64,000 nt of DNA from Ectocarpus siliculosus (taxonomy: Eukaryota; Sar; Phaeophyceae; Ectocarpales; Ectocarpaceae). Of this stretch, positions 45,687-57,147 are shown in pieces. Position numbers and translations under genes: made by a program. The stretch lies in assembly GCA_000310025.1 (NCBI GenBank), contig FN647863.1, forward strand, positions 132,927 through 196,926, in the 5' to 3' direction. A model generated the notes under the pieces. It saw nothing but the letters and a program-made list of their open reading frames with translations, was not told where the DNA came from and ran no database searches. The stretch's first letter is position 1. Each line of letters opens with the position of its first letter.

Positions 45687-46879
45687 AACATCGAGATCAT
45701 CATGACGGTAGTCGTGCAGTGGGATTAGCTCCTGTTATTGCCTACCTACGGCACACCGTGCTTTCCCTCGGTTGCCTCCCGACTCGCCAATGTAGTACCC
45801 AACGGGACACCTCGGCGGCTCCTACAAATTCCTCTAACTTCATCTTCCCGCCCTCCGGGATACCCGTTCCAAACTTTTGTTGCCCCCAACCGCCATACAC
45901 AGCTAATTCCCAAATCCTTAGCTAAATGGTGCAGCGCGCATTAGTTTCTGGGATTCACCCCTATTTCTTAAATATTTACCTCGAAGCTCCGCGGGCTTGG
46001 TCATACTTCAGAACTTGCACTGCACAACCTTTAACTAAGACACGATGTCAACGGCGCGTCATCGGGCAACGTTGCACAACATGACAACGACGCCACCACC
46101 AGAGCAACTGCTCGGCCGTCTGCTCTGCATCCCGATCATGGGTCATTAACCTCATCCCGATTCTTGGATCGCCTGCTGCGATGTACGAGGAGAACCCCGA
46201 CCACGCCGGCGTGACGACGGCAGGAAATAATCGGCAGCCGGCGGTGATACGGATGGCTTCCTGCACGCCGCCGCCGCATCGACCAGCTGCCCCGCTCCGC
46301 GATCGAGGACCTCGTCCATCAGGTCTGAGTTCGCTTGTACCTTAAATCTCGCTGCAGCCCTTGTTGCAATGTCGTCGGGCCGCCCTCATTCAGCTGTGTG
46401 TTTCAACTCACTCAGCTCTCGGCGACCCCTTCGACAGCGGTCCTTTTGATTCCACCGCCACCCCTGGGCCGCGGTCTGCGGTCCGCGGAGAAGACCGTGC
46501 ATGGCACGGGCACCTTGCTGCTCCCCGAGCGGGCGTAAGCCCTGGCTCCCATGAAGACGGTCGTGGCGTGGTCGCGGCGTGGGGCACCCGGCGGACATAT
46601 CCGCCGTCACGGCTTCCGAAAGGGAACACCTGGCGTTGCCGGCCGCCATCCCCGCGCACCGGTCCGCCCGCGTCCTGCCGCCCTGCCCAGGGGTGACCTC
46701 GATTCAATCGCCATCTACGAGTGTCCAAGCGCTCCCTTCCACAACAAACAACAGAAACAAAACGAAACCGAGTTGATGCGTTTCGTCCACGCGAATAGCG
46801 GAAAAATTGGCACTGAAATATTTCGTGCGTACAAGTATTTCGTGTGTACATCGTACGAATGCCGACTCTGTGGTAAATG
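45687..46879. other. GC-rich, coding-like but broken sequence
   Basis: Several Pro/Arg-rich frames overlap on both strands at 45,700-46,700 and none carries a motif. A plus-strand reading from the ATG at 46,045 (MSTARHRATLHNMTTTPPPE) stops after about 35 codons and seems to continue in a shifted frame. It may be element-derived. Confidence 0.3.
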
Positions 46880-48440
46880 TGGGTAGTGCTGTTGAAATAA
46901 GCCCGCCCAAACCAGGCCGACAAAACACGATTGATGTGTTCCGCCCCGGCACATACCGATTACACATCATCTGCACGATATACATGACCAACCGCGTCAT
47001 CGCACAAACTCGGCGGCCGCAGGAACGGCACTGCTGTAAGAAACAGGCGGCCCTACCACAGAACCAACAACAAATGATGGTTGTTTTGTCCTGGCGGATA
47101 CTGACAAATCCACACCATGTTCATGATTATACTGGATAGTGAGAATCGCTCCAATGCGACAACCGCGGGAAGCACTGTTGTTGCTAGGAACACGCCCACA
47201 CCCACGGCCGCCATTCACGACTCATGTGTTTGGTTGTCGGCATAATATATCCGCGTGAATCGCCCACTGCGACAACTGTTCAAAAACCAAGCCTACAAAC
47301 CATGGTCGCAAAGCACAAATTCGTGCGATTCGCCGTGGTAATGTTGAAATCATATTTTGATTGCCATGACTGCCGGATTTGTGCGAATGCGCTGACCGCA
47401 TTAGACAGCGTTTTGCAACCGGCGCTCCATCACCACTCGCAGAGAACCACGATGATATGACTGGAACACGTTAGATTGGGTGGTCTAAGCAGATACTACT
47501 GGCGACCAAGTTCTGATCGACATGTCTGCGGGAATCACACGAATGCGACGGCCTCGGTAGGCAACATCGTTGCAACAACTACCACACCACCGCCAGCCAC
47601 GATTGGTGTGTCTCGTCCCGGCAGACACTGACCGAGCACAAGGCCAGACTGCGTGAATCGTCATAGCGCGACCATCGCAGTTGGCAGCCCCCCGAAAACC
47701 TAACGCTCCCACCCTATCTGCAAAACATTGTAGACGTGTTTAGTTCCGTCACCTACTTAAAATGTATTCCTCGTGATGCATTTCATGGCTGCGTGAACCG
47801 TGCAAAGCGACATCTGTGATACGCCGCAAACTTCATGGCCGCCAAGCACAAGTGATACTTGTGGTCCCCGCAAAAAAATGGGCTGCGTAGACCGCACGAT
47901 GCGACACTCTGGTATGTACTGCTGCGGAAATACAAGCCTACCAACCACGGCCGCCAATCACGATCCCGGCAGAAATATATCTGGGTGAGTCGCCCACTGC
48001 GGACACCCTGCTAGTTAGCACTGGTCAATACGAAGCCCACCCACCTGGACCGTCAAACACGATTGATGCGTCCGGTGCCGACATAGACAAATCTGCGTCA
48101 ATCTGCGACTATTCTCGTACGTAGCACTGTTCCGGATCAAGCTCACCGACCACGGCCACCAGACACGAGTCATGTGTTTGGTCCCGGCATAAACTGATCT
48201 GCGTGAATCGCCCAATACGACGAGCCTGGTAGAAAACCATGTTCAGAAACAAGAAGCTACCAACCACGGTCGCCAAACACGATTTTATGTGCTTGGTTCC
48301 GGCATGAACAATCTTCGTGAATCGCCCGATGCGACAACTCTCATGTTCCAAAGTGAAGCTTACCAGCTACGGCCGCCAAGCACGATTGATGTGTTTGGTC
48401 CCAGCATAAACTGATCTGAAGAATCGCCTCATGCAACAAC
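46880..48440 (+). repeat. Degenerate satellite, period about 105-125 bp
   Basis: Recurring order: CCAACCACGGCCGCCAAACACGATT, then GTGTTTGGTCCCGGCATA, then CTGATCTGCGTGAATCGCCC. It is clearest at 48,130-48,440 (CGTGAATCGCCC at 48,202 and 48,317, and a variant near 48,420). It fades leftward to about 46,880. No gene is seen; open frames are repeat readings. Confidence 0.6.
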
Positions 48441-48459
48441 CCTTGCAGGTTGCTACAAT

Positions 48460-48810
48460 GGACCACGAGTGACAACATCAAATATCGACATCCCTTGTCG
48501 GGGACCATAGATGTTGAGAGGTTTGTCCCGATATCCATTGTCCAAAACAGTAGATTTTGAAAGTTCCTTTCGACCTCCCTTGTCAAAGACAACTAATTAT
48601 TCAAAAGGTTCTGTCGATATCTGTTGTCAACCGTAACAGATTTGCGATGGTTCCTATTGATATGAATTGTGCATAGCAACAGACGTTCAACAGTTTTCTC
48701 CGAAGCCATTGCCAATGGGTTCATGACATGTCATCGATATACATCGTTTACTGCAACAGATTCTTGAGCGGGCTACCGATAGATATCGAAACGCAACATC
48801 GATAGTCGTT
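48460..48810 (+). repeat. Degenerate short tandem repeat, period about 44 bp
   Basis: Six or more weak units of the type TCGATATC.(A/G)TTGTC..CAACAGATT...GGTTC. It lies between the satellite and the RT relic. Confidence 0.4.
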
Positions 48811-48829
48811 ATCCAGGGCAATCTGTCCT

Positions 48830-49990
48830 CAAGGTCGTAAAGGATATCCACTTGCACGACAACATGTTCGAGGGCTTCTTCTAATACAACGAAATGAAGT
48901 ACCCCGCTCTGTAGAAAACCTCGAAAGGGACATACGCGGTCGTCTGAGCCGCTTTCCGCTGCTCGTCATAGCTAAGTCTGCGAGTCGACCGAAAATTTGT
49001 CAGATAGAAATCGTCGACTCATGTAAGCACGGGGATGTCTCGTGCTCTCGGGTACCGAGCTACTGCTTCGGAAAGGGAAGCGTATATGAACGGGGCTGCA
49101 CACCACCCGAACGCTAGCACTGTAAAACGTATACCTCGCCTTCCCACTCGAAACCAAAATATTGCCAGGAACCTTTGTTCAGGCAACGTGGTGGTATCCA
49201 GCCTATAAGTGACTTGATGAGCTCCTGCCCAAGCGCACTGGGCCACTTTGGCTACGCCATCCACGCTGAAAGGGCGATGTCGGCACATAAGATTTAACCA
49301 TCTCGCGTCCCATATCAACCGGGGCTTCTTGGGTTCCACACCCAACGGAAGCACCATCTGAGGTTTGGTGTGCACGCTAACGTCGGCGACATCTTTCCCC
49401 TTTGCAACGCAGCCAGTCGTCGCGAGCTTGGCTATTTCACTCGTGACCCACGGTACGTGTTCGTGGGGAACGTGGTTCGGCAGATGTACCGAGGTAAGGT
49501 CAGCGCCGTTGTACGATCGACCTTGAAAAAAGCCTGTCGCCTTGTTATCTACGCAGTCGTGAACGTTGACTCTTGCCACCCACCCCAATCGGGCGTTGCG
49601 ATCCCCAACAGGGGCATCTTGCAAGGTTTCGTTCCGCCAGAACTCGACCGATGTCTGCAGGTGAGCTGGAATGAAATCGTCCGTCACCCACATCCGAGCT
49701 TGGTCGGGTAGGTAGTGAGATTGTTGAAGTTATCCGATGTCAGAGAGGTCGACGGTGGACTGTTGCGCTGATGCGCTGAGCAGGTCCCCGCGCACTGACT
49801 GTGTGCGGATGTGCGCGGCACGTGCGGCTCTCTCGGCGAGGAATAAGTTTGCTCCCGGTCCGACCTGTAACAGGCATGAAGTACGCGGAGGAAAATCTCT
49901 GGTGTCGGGACCGAGCTTGTTGCCATGACTAACGTGTAACCTAGGCTGCATATGCTTAGGGAAAGTAACAAACAAATTGGGCAAGTTTCT
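48830..49990 (-). pseudogene. Reverse transcriptase relic of a retroelement
   Basis: One frame (49,693-49,019) reads as an RT palm/finger region: HEHVPWVTSEIAKLATTGC, then PKKPRLIWDARWLN, then RFTVLAFGWCAAPFIYASLSEA. The next codon, where Tyr of the YxDD catalytic box belongs, is TGA (49,021-49,019), followed by VDDFYLTNF in frame. Homologous-looking sequence (YDEQRKAAQTTAYV) continues to about 48,900 and then meets further stops. Upstream, about 49,730-49,984 is open in another frame and may be N-terminal coding. Nearest in style to DIRS/Ngaro-like RTs, but the family was not verified. Confidence 0.65.
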
Positions 49991-50149
49991 CCGCCCACCT
50001 TAACCCTAACCTACATGAATCGATCCGCGCGTTCAACCGTCGACCAAAGTCCAAACCAAGAAAGGGAATGGTGCAGAGGTGGTGGAGACTGCTCGAGAAA
50101 GATATATACGACCAGTAATTTCCAGGGTACACCTCGGGAAAATTCCCGC

Positions 50150-50520
50150 CGTTTTTTTCCCGCCGTGGTGGGCGGTCCCGGTACTGGCGGGAATTACCGC
50201 CACATTCGGTGGTACCGGGAACCGCCGAAGGCGGTACCGCCGAAAAACGAAAAACCGCCGACCGCCTAAAAAGTACCGCCACATTGCAGTACCGCCTAAA
50301 AAGTACCGCCAAAAAACGAAGTACCGGGAACCGCCTAAAAAGAACCGCCATATTGCAGTACCGCCGAAAAAGTACCGCCATACTGCAGTACCGCCAAAAT
50401 GGTACCGCCAAAACACGAAGTACCGGGAACCGCCAAAAGAGAACCGCCACATTGCAGTACCGCCGAAAAAATACCGCCGTACTGCAGTACCGCCAAAATC
50501 GTACCGCCATACTACAGTTT
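50150..50520 (+). repeat. TACCGCC minisatellite, array 1
   Basis: Units of about 16-20 bp, built on GTACCGCC(A/T)AAAAA and GTACCGGGAACCGCC. All three forward frames stay open over it, giving artefact proteins rich in YRxPPK and NRxKRTA. Confidence 0.75.
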
Positions 50521-50716
50521 TGCCCTCTAAAGTCGCATAGGGCACTACCTCCAACGCCCTGTCTCGCGCAGAACAGTAGTTCGAGTCCAACTGGCGTGCG
50601 TCTTTGTTCACATTTATTCTTTTTTCTTGTTCTCTTTCGTCGTACATATATATATATATTGGTTCTGCCTTGTTCCTTTCGGCGGAACGTCTTTCATCTG
50701 TCGCCGATCGTCAGCT

Positions 50717-51075
50717 GTTCGAACCAGCGCTTTAAATAGCCGCGAAGCAGCTGTTGCGGAGCCGCCAGGCTCCCGCAACAACACGCCGCAGGCGTGTTGC
50801 CGGAGGCGATTTTTTTTTTATATTTACTTGGTTTTGAAAGGAAATTACGTCAAAAATAGTGTTGTCAAAAATAGTGTTGTTATTTAATAATGGCGAGAAA
50901 AAGGGCCCCAAAATATTTTTTTCGCCTACGGCGAAATGGACCCCCCCCAACAAAATATTTCGCCTACGGCGAACGTGTTGCGGGCCAAAATTTTTCGTTG
51001 CGGCAAGCCGCAATATCCATCCAATTGTTGCGCTTCCGCAACTCCGCAACACCTATTTAAAGCGCTGGTTCGAAC
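50717..51075. mobile_element. MITE with perfect 23-bp terminal inverted repeats
   Basis: GTTCGAACCAGCGCTTTAAA.. (50,717-50,739) is the exact reverse complement of 51,053-51,075. The 313 bp between hold short inner palindromes (GTTGCGGAG, TTCGCCTACGGCGAA twice) and no frame. It lies between two TACCGCC minisatellites. Confidence 0.7.
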
Positions 51076-51120
51076 ACACACATCACACACGCAGCAGTTG
51101 CCCCAGCGCCCAGCAGAGCA

Positions 51121-51310
51121 ATGAGCGCGTTAGAGGGGAATCCCGGTGCTACTAGTAGTGTAGGAGATGGGTCTGCTGCTTTGTCGGTGGCGCGTGCTGC
51201 CGGTGATTCTGTGGACGGGAGCGATTCTGTGGATGTGGAATCGGTGGCTACGAGGGAACTAGAGCTGCAATCCTCAAGCGAGTCTCGCACCATGGTAGAT
51301 GCGGGCCGCG
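51121..51310 (+). CDS. Possible 5' end of an unknown gene running into the minisatellite
   Basis: An ATG opens a Ser/Asp/Ala-rich frame (MSALEGNPGATSS, then DSVDGSDSVDVESVATREL) of about 63 codons. The frame then continues only as repeat translation to 51,657. Composition is coding-like, but no domain is recognised. It may be the start of an element ORF, cut off by the array. Confidence 0.22.
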
Positions 51311-51324
51311 GCCAGTCAATTTGC

Positions 51325-51685
51325 CATATTTCAGTACCGCCACCAAAAACCCGCCATATTTGGCAGTACCGGGAACCGCCGAAGACGGTACCGCCATATT
51401 TGGCAGTACCGGGAACCACCGAAGACGGTACCGCCATATTTGGCAGTACCGGGAACCGCCGAAGGCGGTACCGCCATATTTCAGTACCGTCAGAAAAATA
51501 CCGCCGTATTTGGCAGTACCGGGAACCGCCTAAAAAACGCCATATTGACGTACCGCCAAAAAAGTACCGCCATTATTGGCAGTACCGGGAACCGCCAAAG
51601 GCGGTACCGCCGGAAAACGAAATACCGCCAACCGCCAAAAAAGTACCGCCACATTGACGTACCGCCCCGCCTGGATCCGCCTAAA
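51325..51685 (+). repeat. TACCGCC minisatellite, array 2
   Basis: Longer units of the type ACCGCCATATTTGGCAGTACC and GGGAACCGCCGAAGACGG, related to array 1. They end in CCTGGATCCGCC. Confidence 0.75.
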
Positions 51686-51974
51686 AAACTAGTACCGAGG
51701 TGTACCCTGGTAATTTCGGGTGCGGCAACCAGGAATTTTGGGGGAGGTGTTGTGGTGATCATGCGAGTATATAGGATAACCACTACAGAGGATACCCGTT
51801 GGCACCGTGAAATGTGTGGCATCATATTTCGCCCATCAGACCTGAAAAACAAATGGTCGGGCCTCGCCTTCCCCATGAGGCATGGGTGGGGGCGAGTGTT
51901 TCGAAGACGAAGGTGGTCAGACAGGGCCGAGAATGCCGCCGTGAACCTCGAGTCGAAAGAAAGAAACATATGGG

Positions 51975-52354
51975 TTGAACCAATGGATTAAAGAACATGG
52001 AGAGCGTCTACGAAATCCGTGGGGAAGGACCACCTGGCTAGGAGACTGGTCGATATTCTGCCCAACGACGAAAGGAAACAACGAGACCTTCACGACCTTG
52101 CCCCTGTCGGTCTGTCTACGTTCTTCTGTCTGCAACATGAGCTTGTCGTGTACCCAGACGGCGGCCGCGTCCGGGTGGCCACACTGCATAGCTGCATCTA
52201 TGCCAACGATGAGCATATCTACGAAGGCCCTTTCAACGCCGAGGCCTGGGTCCATCGCGGCTATCCGCGCAAGCTCCTGAACCTTGCCATGGATCTCCAG
52301 CACCCGCTGGTGCTTGAGCGCCGCGTCGCAGGTGGTTATATTTTAGCCCGCTAA
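51975..52354. CDS. Coding-like segment, strand unresolved
   Basis: Plus strand, 52,019-52,354: an ATG-started frame of 111 codons (ELVVYPDGGRVRVATLHSC; YPRKLLNLAMDLQHPLVLER). Minus strand, about 52,315-52,090: a helical frame (LEIHGKVQELARIAAMDPGL; AFVDMLIVGIDAAMQCGHPD) with a possible CACCAG acceptor. Codon texture slightly favours the minus strand. No family is recognised on either, and only one can be real. Confidence 0.3.
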
Positions 52355-52689
52355 CGCTGGTGAGCAAACCTGTCCACAGGGCCGCGAACTGAAAGGAAAA
52401 ACGTGAGAGAGGGGCCGCGGAAAGGGCGAGAGCCGAGCGTGGACAAGGTCCCGAAAGAAACGTGAGGAAGATATGACCGAGAGGCGGTCTGCGAAAGAAA
52501 GCCACTGAAAAGTGTGGGAGCGCGTGGGTCCGTGAGCGTACATGTGACCGCAAAACCGAAATGAGAACACCCGGATTAACGGGGAAAAAACAACCATGAA
52601 CATGAGAGAGCGGAGAAACACTAGAGGAAAAACGAACTGAAATGAGAGCTCCCGGGGAGATGTGCATTTGAACATGAGATAGCGGCGAC

Positions 52690-53165
52690 ATGCTCGAGAG
52701 ATCGACCGAAGAGAGAGCACCCTGAGAGATGGGCAAAGTTTGAGATAGCGGAGAAACCCTTGAGACACCGACGTGAAAACGGCGTGAGAAAGAAAAAACC
52801 CCAGAGAGATGGGCAAAGTACTCCGGAGCTTGAGATAAACGCTTGAGAAAACCGGTTTGAACAACGGTTGCGAGAAAGAAAAACCTCAGAGACATGGGTA
52901 GCACACTCCTGAGCCTGAGATAGCGGAGAAAACGTGTGAGAAAACCGGTTTGAACACCGGCGTGAGAAAGAAAAACAAATTAAATTATTAAATAACCAAC
53001 CCAGAGAGATGGGTATCGCATGAGAAAGAAACGTAATGCCCCGAGACGGAGAGAAAGGAGAAAACGCGTGAGAAACCGATTTGAACAACGGCGTGAGAAA
53101 GAAAACAAACAAATAATATATAAACAACCCAGAGAAGATGGGTAGCGCATGAGAAAGAAACGGGA
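52690..53165 (+). repeat. Purine-rich tandem repeats, about 115-135 bp
   Basis: Units contain GAGAAAACCGGTTTGAACA, CGGCGTGAGAAAGAAAAA and CCCAGAGAGATGGG. About four copies are present. The purine-strand bias leaves very long open frames on the minus strand. Confidence 0.6.
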
Positions 53166-54049
53166 TGCCCCGGGAGTACGTGTAGAGACACAGCTCCAGA
53201 TTCGGGAAAAGGAAACTGAGCTGCGGAAAGCGAGCGGCAGGAGCGCGAGAACGAAAGCTTAAATGCCGCCATCGCGTATAACAGAAAAAAGGGCCGAGAA
53301 CAAAATCTCCCATAAACGGGTAAAGGGAAAATGGTCCATAGAAAGAAGCACCGCCGTCTCCTTCAACAGAAAATAAATGAAGAGAGGGAATGTGGTGCAG
53401 AGCAAGAGAAAGGAGAGGTAGAAAACGGAAGGGAACTATCGCGCGGAGGCGATCTGGTCCCACAGCAGCGGTGTAGAGTGAGGTCTCAAGGTGGTGAGTT
53501 GGCCGCAAAATGTGGCGGGGTGTGGACAGCGTTCGTGCAAGGAACAAACAAACATAAAATCCTGGCGCGTGGTACCGCTCACGGAACGCCAGAAAATTGA
53601 CACGCGCATGTCCACCCGTCATAATATCCATAAAGATAACATAAACCAAATGGCGACCCACGCCCGTAGTAATGTAAGAGCAGTGTAACCACGCAAGCCT
53701 AAGGATCGCCCAGCCATACACCAAGCGCACCGACGCAACCCGGGCGCCAGGATGCGGAAACAGAGAGGAGGTTGGAAACAAATGTTTGCCACGCGTCATG
53801 TTGGCATCGTGCGATGGAACAACGCGGGTAGCCAGCCGTGGCGTACGCCGGAAACGGCGGTGAGAGCCCAGAACGAACACAAGCATGCGGAGAGCAGGAG
53901 ACAGAGACGAACTAGAGCTACAGCGCATAACCTATAACAACAGTACTCCGAGGAACGGAGAGAAACTACTGCTGTGGGGCGTGGGTCTGCCGAGAGCGAG
54001 CAAGCACAAAATTTGGATGGAAGCGACTCACCTTGCTCGAGATGCTGGT
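53166..54049. other. No gene supported
   Basis: Purine-rich on the plus strand, continuing the bias of the tandem repeats to the left. Long minus-strand frames follow from that bias. Confidence 0.4.
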
Positions 54050-54835
54050 TTATATCAGCGACGGGTTTTTCTCGCGGGACTCGCGGTCTCCGGCCACGCT
54101 CTCCTCGTCCAGGGCTGCTGCTGCGCCCGAGATCTCCGACAGGAGGCGCTTGTTCGCGTTGGCTGTGGGGGAAGAGGGAGGGACAGCGGCCGCTGCCGCA
54201 CCAGACGACGCCGCCGAAGGAGGGGAAGAGGTTGCTCCGCCTGCCGCTGAAGGAGGAGAAGAAGTGGCTCCGCCTGCCGCTGAAGGAGGAGAAGAAGTGG
54301 CTCCGCCTGCCGCTGAAGGAAGAGAAGAAGTGGCCCCGCCTGCCGCTGAAGGAGGAGAAGAGTGGCTCTGCCTGCCGCTGAAGGAGGAGAAGCAGTGGCC
54401 CCGCCTGCCGCTGAAGGTGTGACTGCCATGCTGGGAAGAGCCGGGAGGAGCACCGTTGTCGCGGACATCCGGAGACCGCCGTGGTTGTTGCAGCGCCACA
54501 GGTACTGCAGCAGCCCTTGGGCGAGGGCCACCTTCATACGTGCGTCGCCGACAGCCGCGGAGCCGGCGTTCTCACGGGCGGGAAGGCCGACGGCCATCAT
54601 GCCGGGCTTGTCGTGTCGCTGGCGGAGCCCGCGTCGACCAACGCGCCAAATATCCTGCACACGTCGTCAAGGGAAGCGGCTCCCAGCTGCCGCTCGGTCA
54701 AGTCCATCACCCGCTCGCTGGCCTCGCCGCCGCTCTCTGGTGCGCAGAGGTCATAAAGGTGCTCTATGACCGTCTCGGGCCCGGGCTCGCGAAAGGCCCT
54801 CCAGCCGGAAGTGCGGTACCGCCGCTGCGATGATG
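54050..54835 (-). pseudogene. Frame-broken unknown gene with a 33-bp coding minisatellite
   Basis: Three consecutive high-quality frames on the minus strand join with two 1-nt offsets. First (about 54,835-54,625): WRAFREPGPETVIEHLYDLC, ASERVMDLTERQLGAASLDD, VCRIFGALVDAGS. Second (about 54,610-54,400): GMMAVGLPARENAGSAAVGD, ARMKVALAQGLLQYLWRCNN. Third: PSAAGGATSSP repeats, then NANKRLLSEISGAAAALDEE and a stop at 54,050. The second offset is one repeat unit of 32 instead of 33 nt. It may be a pseudogene or a gene with sequencing errors. No domain is recognised. Confidence 0.45.
54220..54416 (-). repeat. 33-bp minisatellite, six units
   Basis: On the minus strand, units read CCTTCAGCGGCAGGCGG(A/G)G then CCACTTCTTCTCCT and encode PSAAGGATSSP. 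One unit is 32 bp long. Confidence 0.8.
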
Positions 54836-56105
54836 AGGAGTAAGAAGCGCACTAAGAGATACACAAACAGGGGGGAAGAACTAATCCCAGCGGGACGGAC
54901 GGTCGCGGGCGCCGTTCGAGCCGAGCGGGGGGCGCGAGCGGATGATGGAGCGTCTCGAAAGGAGGCTCTCTTTTCTTCTGTTGTTGTCTTCACATAGTAA
55001 ACCGTTCCGGTCTCCACTTAGTACCTTCTAGTGTTCGTACTGGTACAACTGACGCGGACGCCTTCCGTGGTCACAAGCCAACTGCCCCCCGGAGGAGGGA
55101 GTAGTCTACACCTTTCAAAAAATAAAGAAAATAAAAAAGGACACCAGAACATTTCATCCAAGGCACGATTTGTTCTCCATCCGAAAGATAGATCAACAGC
55201 AAGGAAAACCATCATCGGGATAGAGAGACGATCGACGACCCCGGTCAAAGGGATGGAATAACGAAAGGCAAAGAAAGAAAGAAATGGAAGAGAAAGGAAA
55301 AAAAGAAAAAAAAAAAGAAAAAAACAGGGAAAGAGAAAGACAACGAAAGAAATGACGGCATCTGGTGGTGGCCAACAAACGACGGAATGAAATGAGAAGA
55401 GCAACGGCCAACCTTATCGGGAAACACTATTTATAAACGTAGCTGTCAGCGCCTTCCTGGAGCCATCTTCTGATTACCCGACGCCCGCCCCTACCCTGAC
55501 CCTATATTCCGGCCGGGTGCGCCCGCAATCTTGGCGACTAACCCCCCCCCCGGTACCCGGTTTACTCTCCCCTACCTATACTTTACCCAATATCACTATT
55601 GGCTGGGGCTCTTCGTCCAACAGCCCACAATGAATGTAGCATGTACAGTAGCAGACCACGCTCACGAACACATGTCAGTCACCGCCCGCACTCGAATTTT
55701 GACGCTTCCGACCGCGGGAGGAGGCGGACCCACCGCCGGCGGCAGAATTCTCGTTTCCCCCTCCGTTGAGGGTAGCTTGGGGTGCGTTACGTGCGAAGGT
55801 GGATCTCTCTGCTGCATGCCGGTGACATTCATCCACCCGCCTGGCGCCTGGCCTTATCTCTCCGAACCGAGGAGCGAGGAACGAGAGAGTTCCGCCGCCG
55901 GCGGTTGGTCCGCCTCCACCCGCCGTCGACAAGCGTCGAAATTCGAGAGCGGGGCGTTGTTAACGTACGTTCGTGAGCATGGTCTGTCTGCTACTTGTAG
56001 TGGGCTATCGTGGGCTGTTGGTCGAACAGGTACAGTCTAGGGGAAAGTAAGTAAAATCGGGGATCCTTCCGGGCGGTGAGTAGCCAAGATCGGGTGCGCC
56101 CGGCG
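54836..56105. other. Repeat fragments, no gene supported
   Basis: An LTR-tail-like motif lies at 54,972-55,090, an A/G-rich simple tract at 55,260-55,350, and an imperfect inverted GCGGGAGGAGGCGGACC/GGTCCGCCTCCACCCGC pair at about 55,715 and 55,906. Confidence 0.4.
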
Positions 56106-56571
56106 ATAATAGGGTCAGGGCAGGGTAGGGACGGGCGTCAGCCGATCAGAGGGCGCAAGGTGGGCGCTGCCAGCTGCGAAAAATAATGGTACGCGATAAT
56201 GGCTGTGTTAGGATCGGGTGTATGTATGTACCCGCTTTTCGGCCACTGTTCGAATGAGAACGACGGGCGCACCCGTTGGCCGAGTTGTTGTTGATGATGT
56301 TGTTGTTGCTGTCTTCATATTAAAAAACCGTTCCGGTCTCCTCTCAGTACCTTGTAGTGTCGACGCGGACGCTTCTTCCTTCGTGTCTCTCTAGTAGTGT
56401 TGTCAAGTACATTCTTGATTGTTCTGTTGTATTCTCGTCTCCGCGTTTGGATCACATATCATAAAAAGTAGTGGATTTCGTTGGATGGGGCCTCCTGTCC
56501 CGTCAGAGCGCCTAAGCCCAAACTTCATTCCACACCCTCTCTATATCGTCTTTAGGCTATATGAGCTCAAT

Positions 56572-57034
56572 CTCCCACACCACTGACAGTTTTGCTAAAC
56601 TGCCCATGGGACACCCATGGGTCACCCATGGGCCGCCCACGGGCTCTTCATGGGCCCACCCATGGGCATGCCCATGGGCGGCCCATGGGCGGCCCATGAA
56701 GTGCCCACCATGGGCACTGTAAACCTAGAACTTCGCCACCGGCATATCAACCTAGAATTTAGCCACCAGTGCCAACCTAGCACGTATCGTGTGGGCTTGG
56801 GGTAAGGGTTAGGGTTAGCCTAGAGTTATTAACCGTTATAGTGAGTAGATAACCTATTGTTTTGGAGAAAACTCGTTCGGTTCAAGGGCTCTCATTGGCC
56901 GCCCATGGACTTCCCATGGGTTGCCCGTGGGCCGCCCATGGGCCTAAAGGGGTGCCCATGGGCGGCCCATGGATGACCCATGGGTGGCCCATGGGGGTCC
57001 CATGGGTCGTTTCGGAACTGTAGATTGTGTGGGA
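56572..57034. mobile_element. MITE-like block with CCCATGGG arrays, block D
   Basis: Same ends and spacer as block A, which it matches base for base over most of its length. Its second array is shortened. It lies inside the second copy of the 1.9-kb repeat. Confidence 0.55.
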
Positions 57035-57147
57035 CACCCTATGAGCCGCCCGACAATACCTCCAGCCTAAACATGCCAAACCCAATTTTATCCGGTGGGC
57101 GTCCCCACGCCACACGTGATAAATACTTCCTTCCGTGAAACCTTCGC

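Noticed and set aside
46361-46923. Overlapping frames at 46.4-46.9 kb on both strands
   Set aside because: Both strands are equally open in GC-rich DNA. No motif, splice pattern or start context favours one.
50079-50739. Frames of 153-204 codons over the TACCGCC array
   Set aside because: Three overlapping frames on the same strand and others on the opposite strand are all open because of the repeat unit. The products are repeat translations.
52621-53928. 435-codon minus-strand frame, one of the longest in the window
   Set aside because: It runs over purine-rich tandem repeats. The protein is built of FLSHA(L/I)PI-type repeats from strand bias, with no domain.
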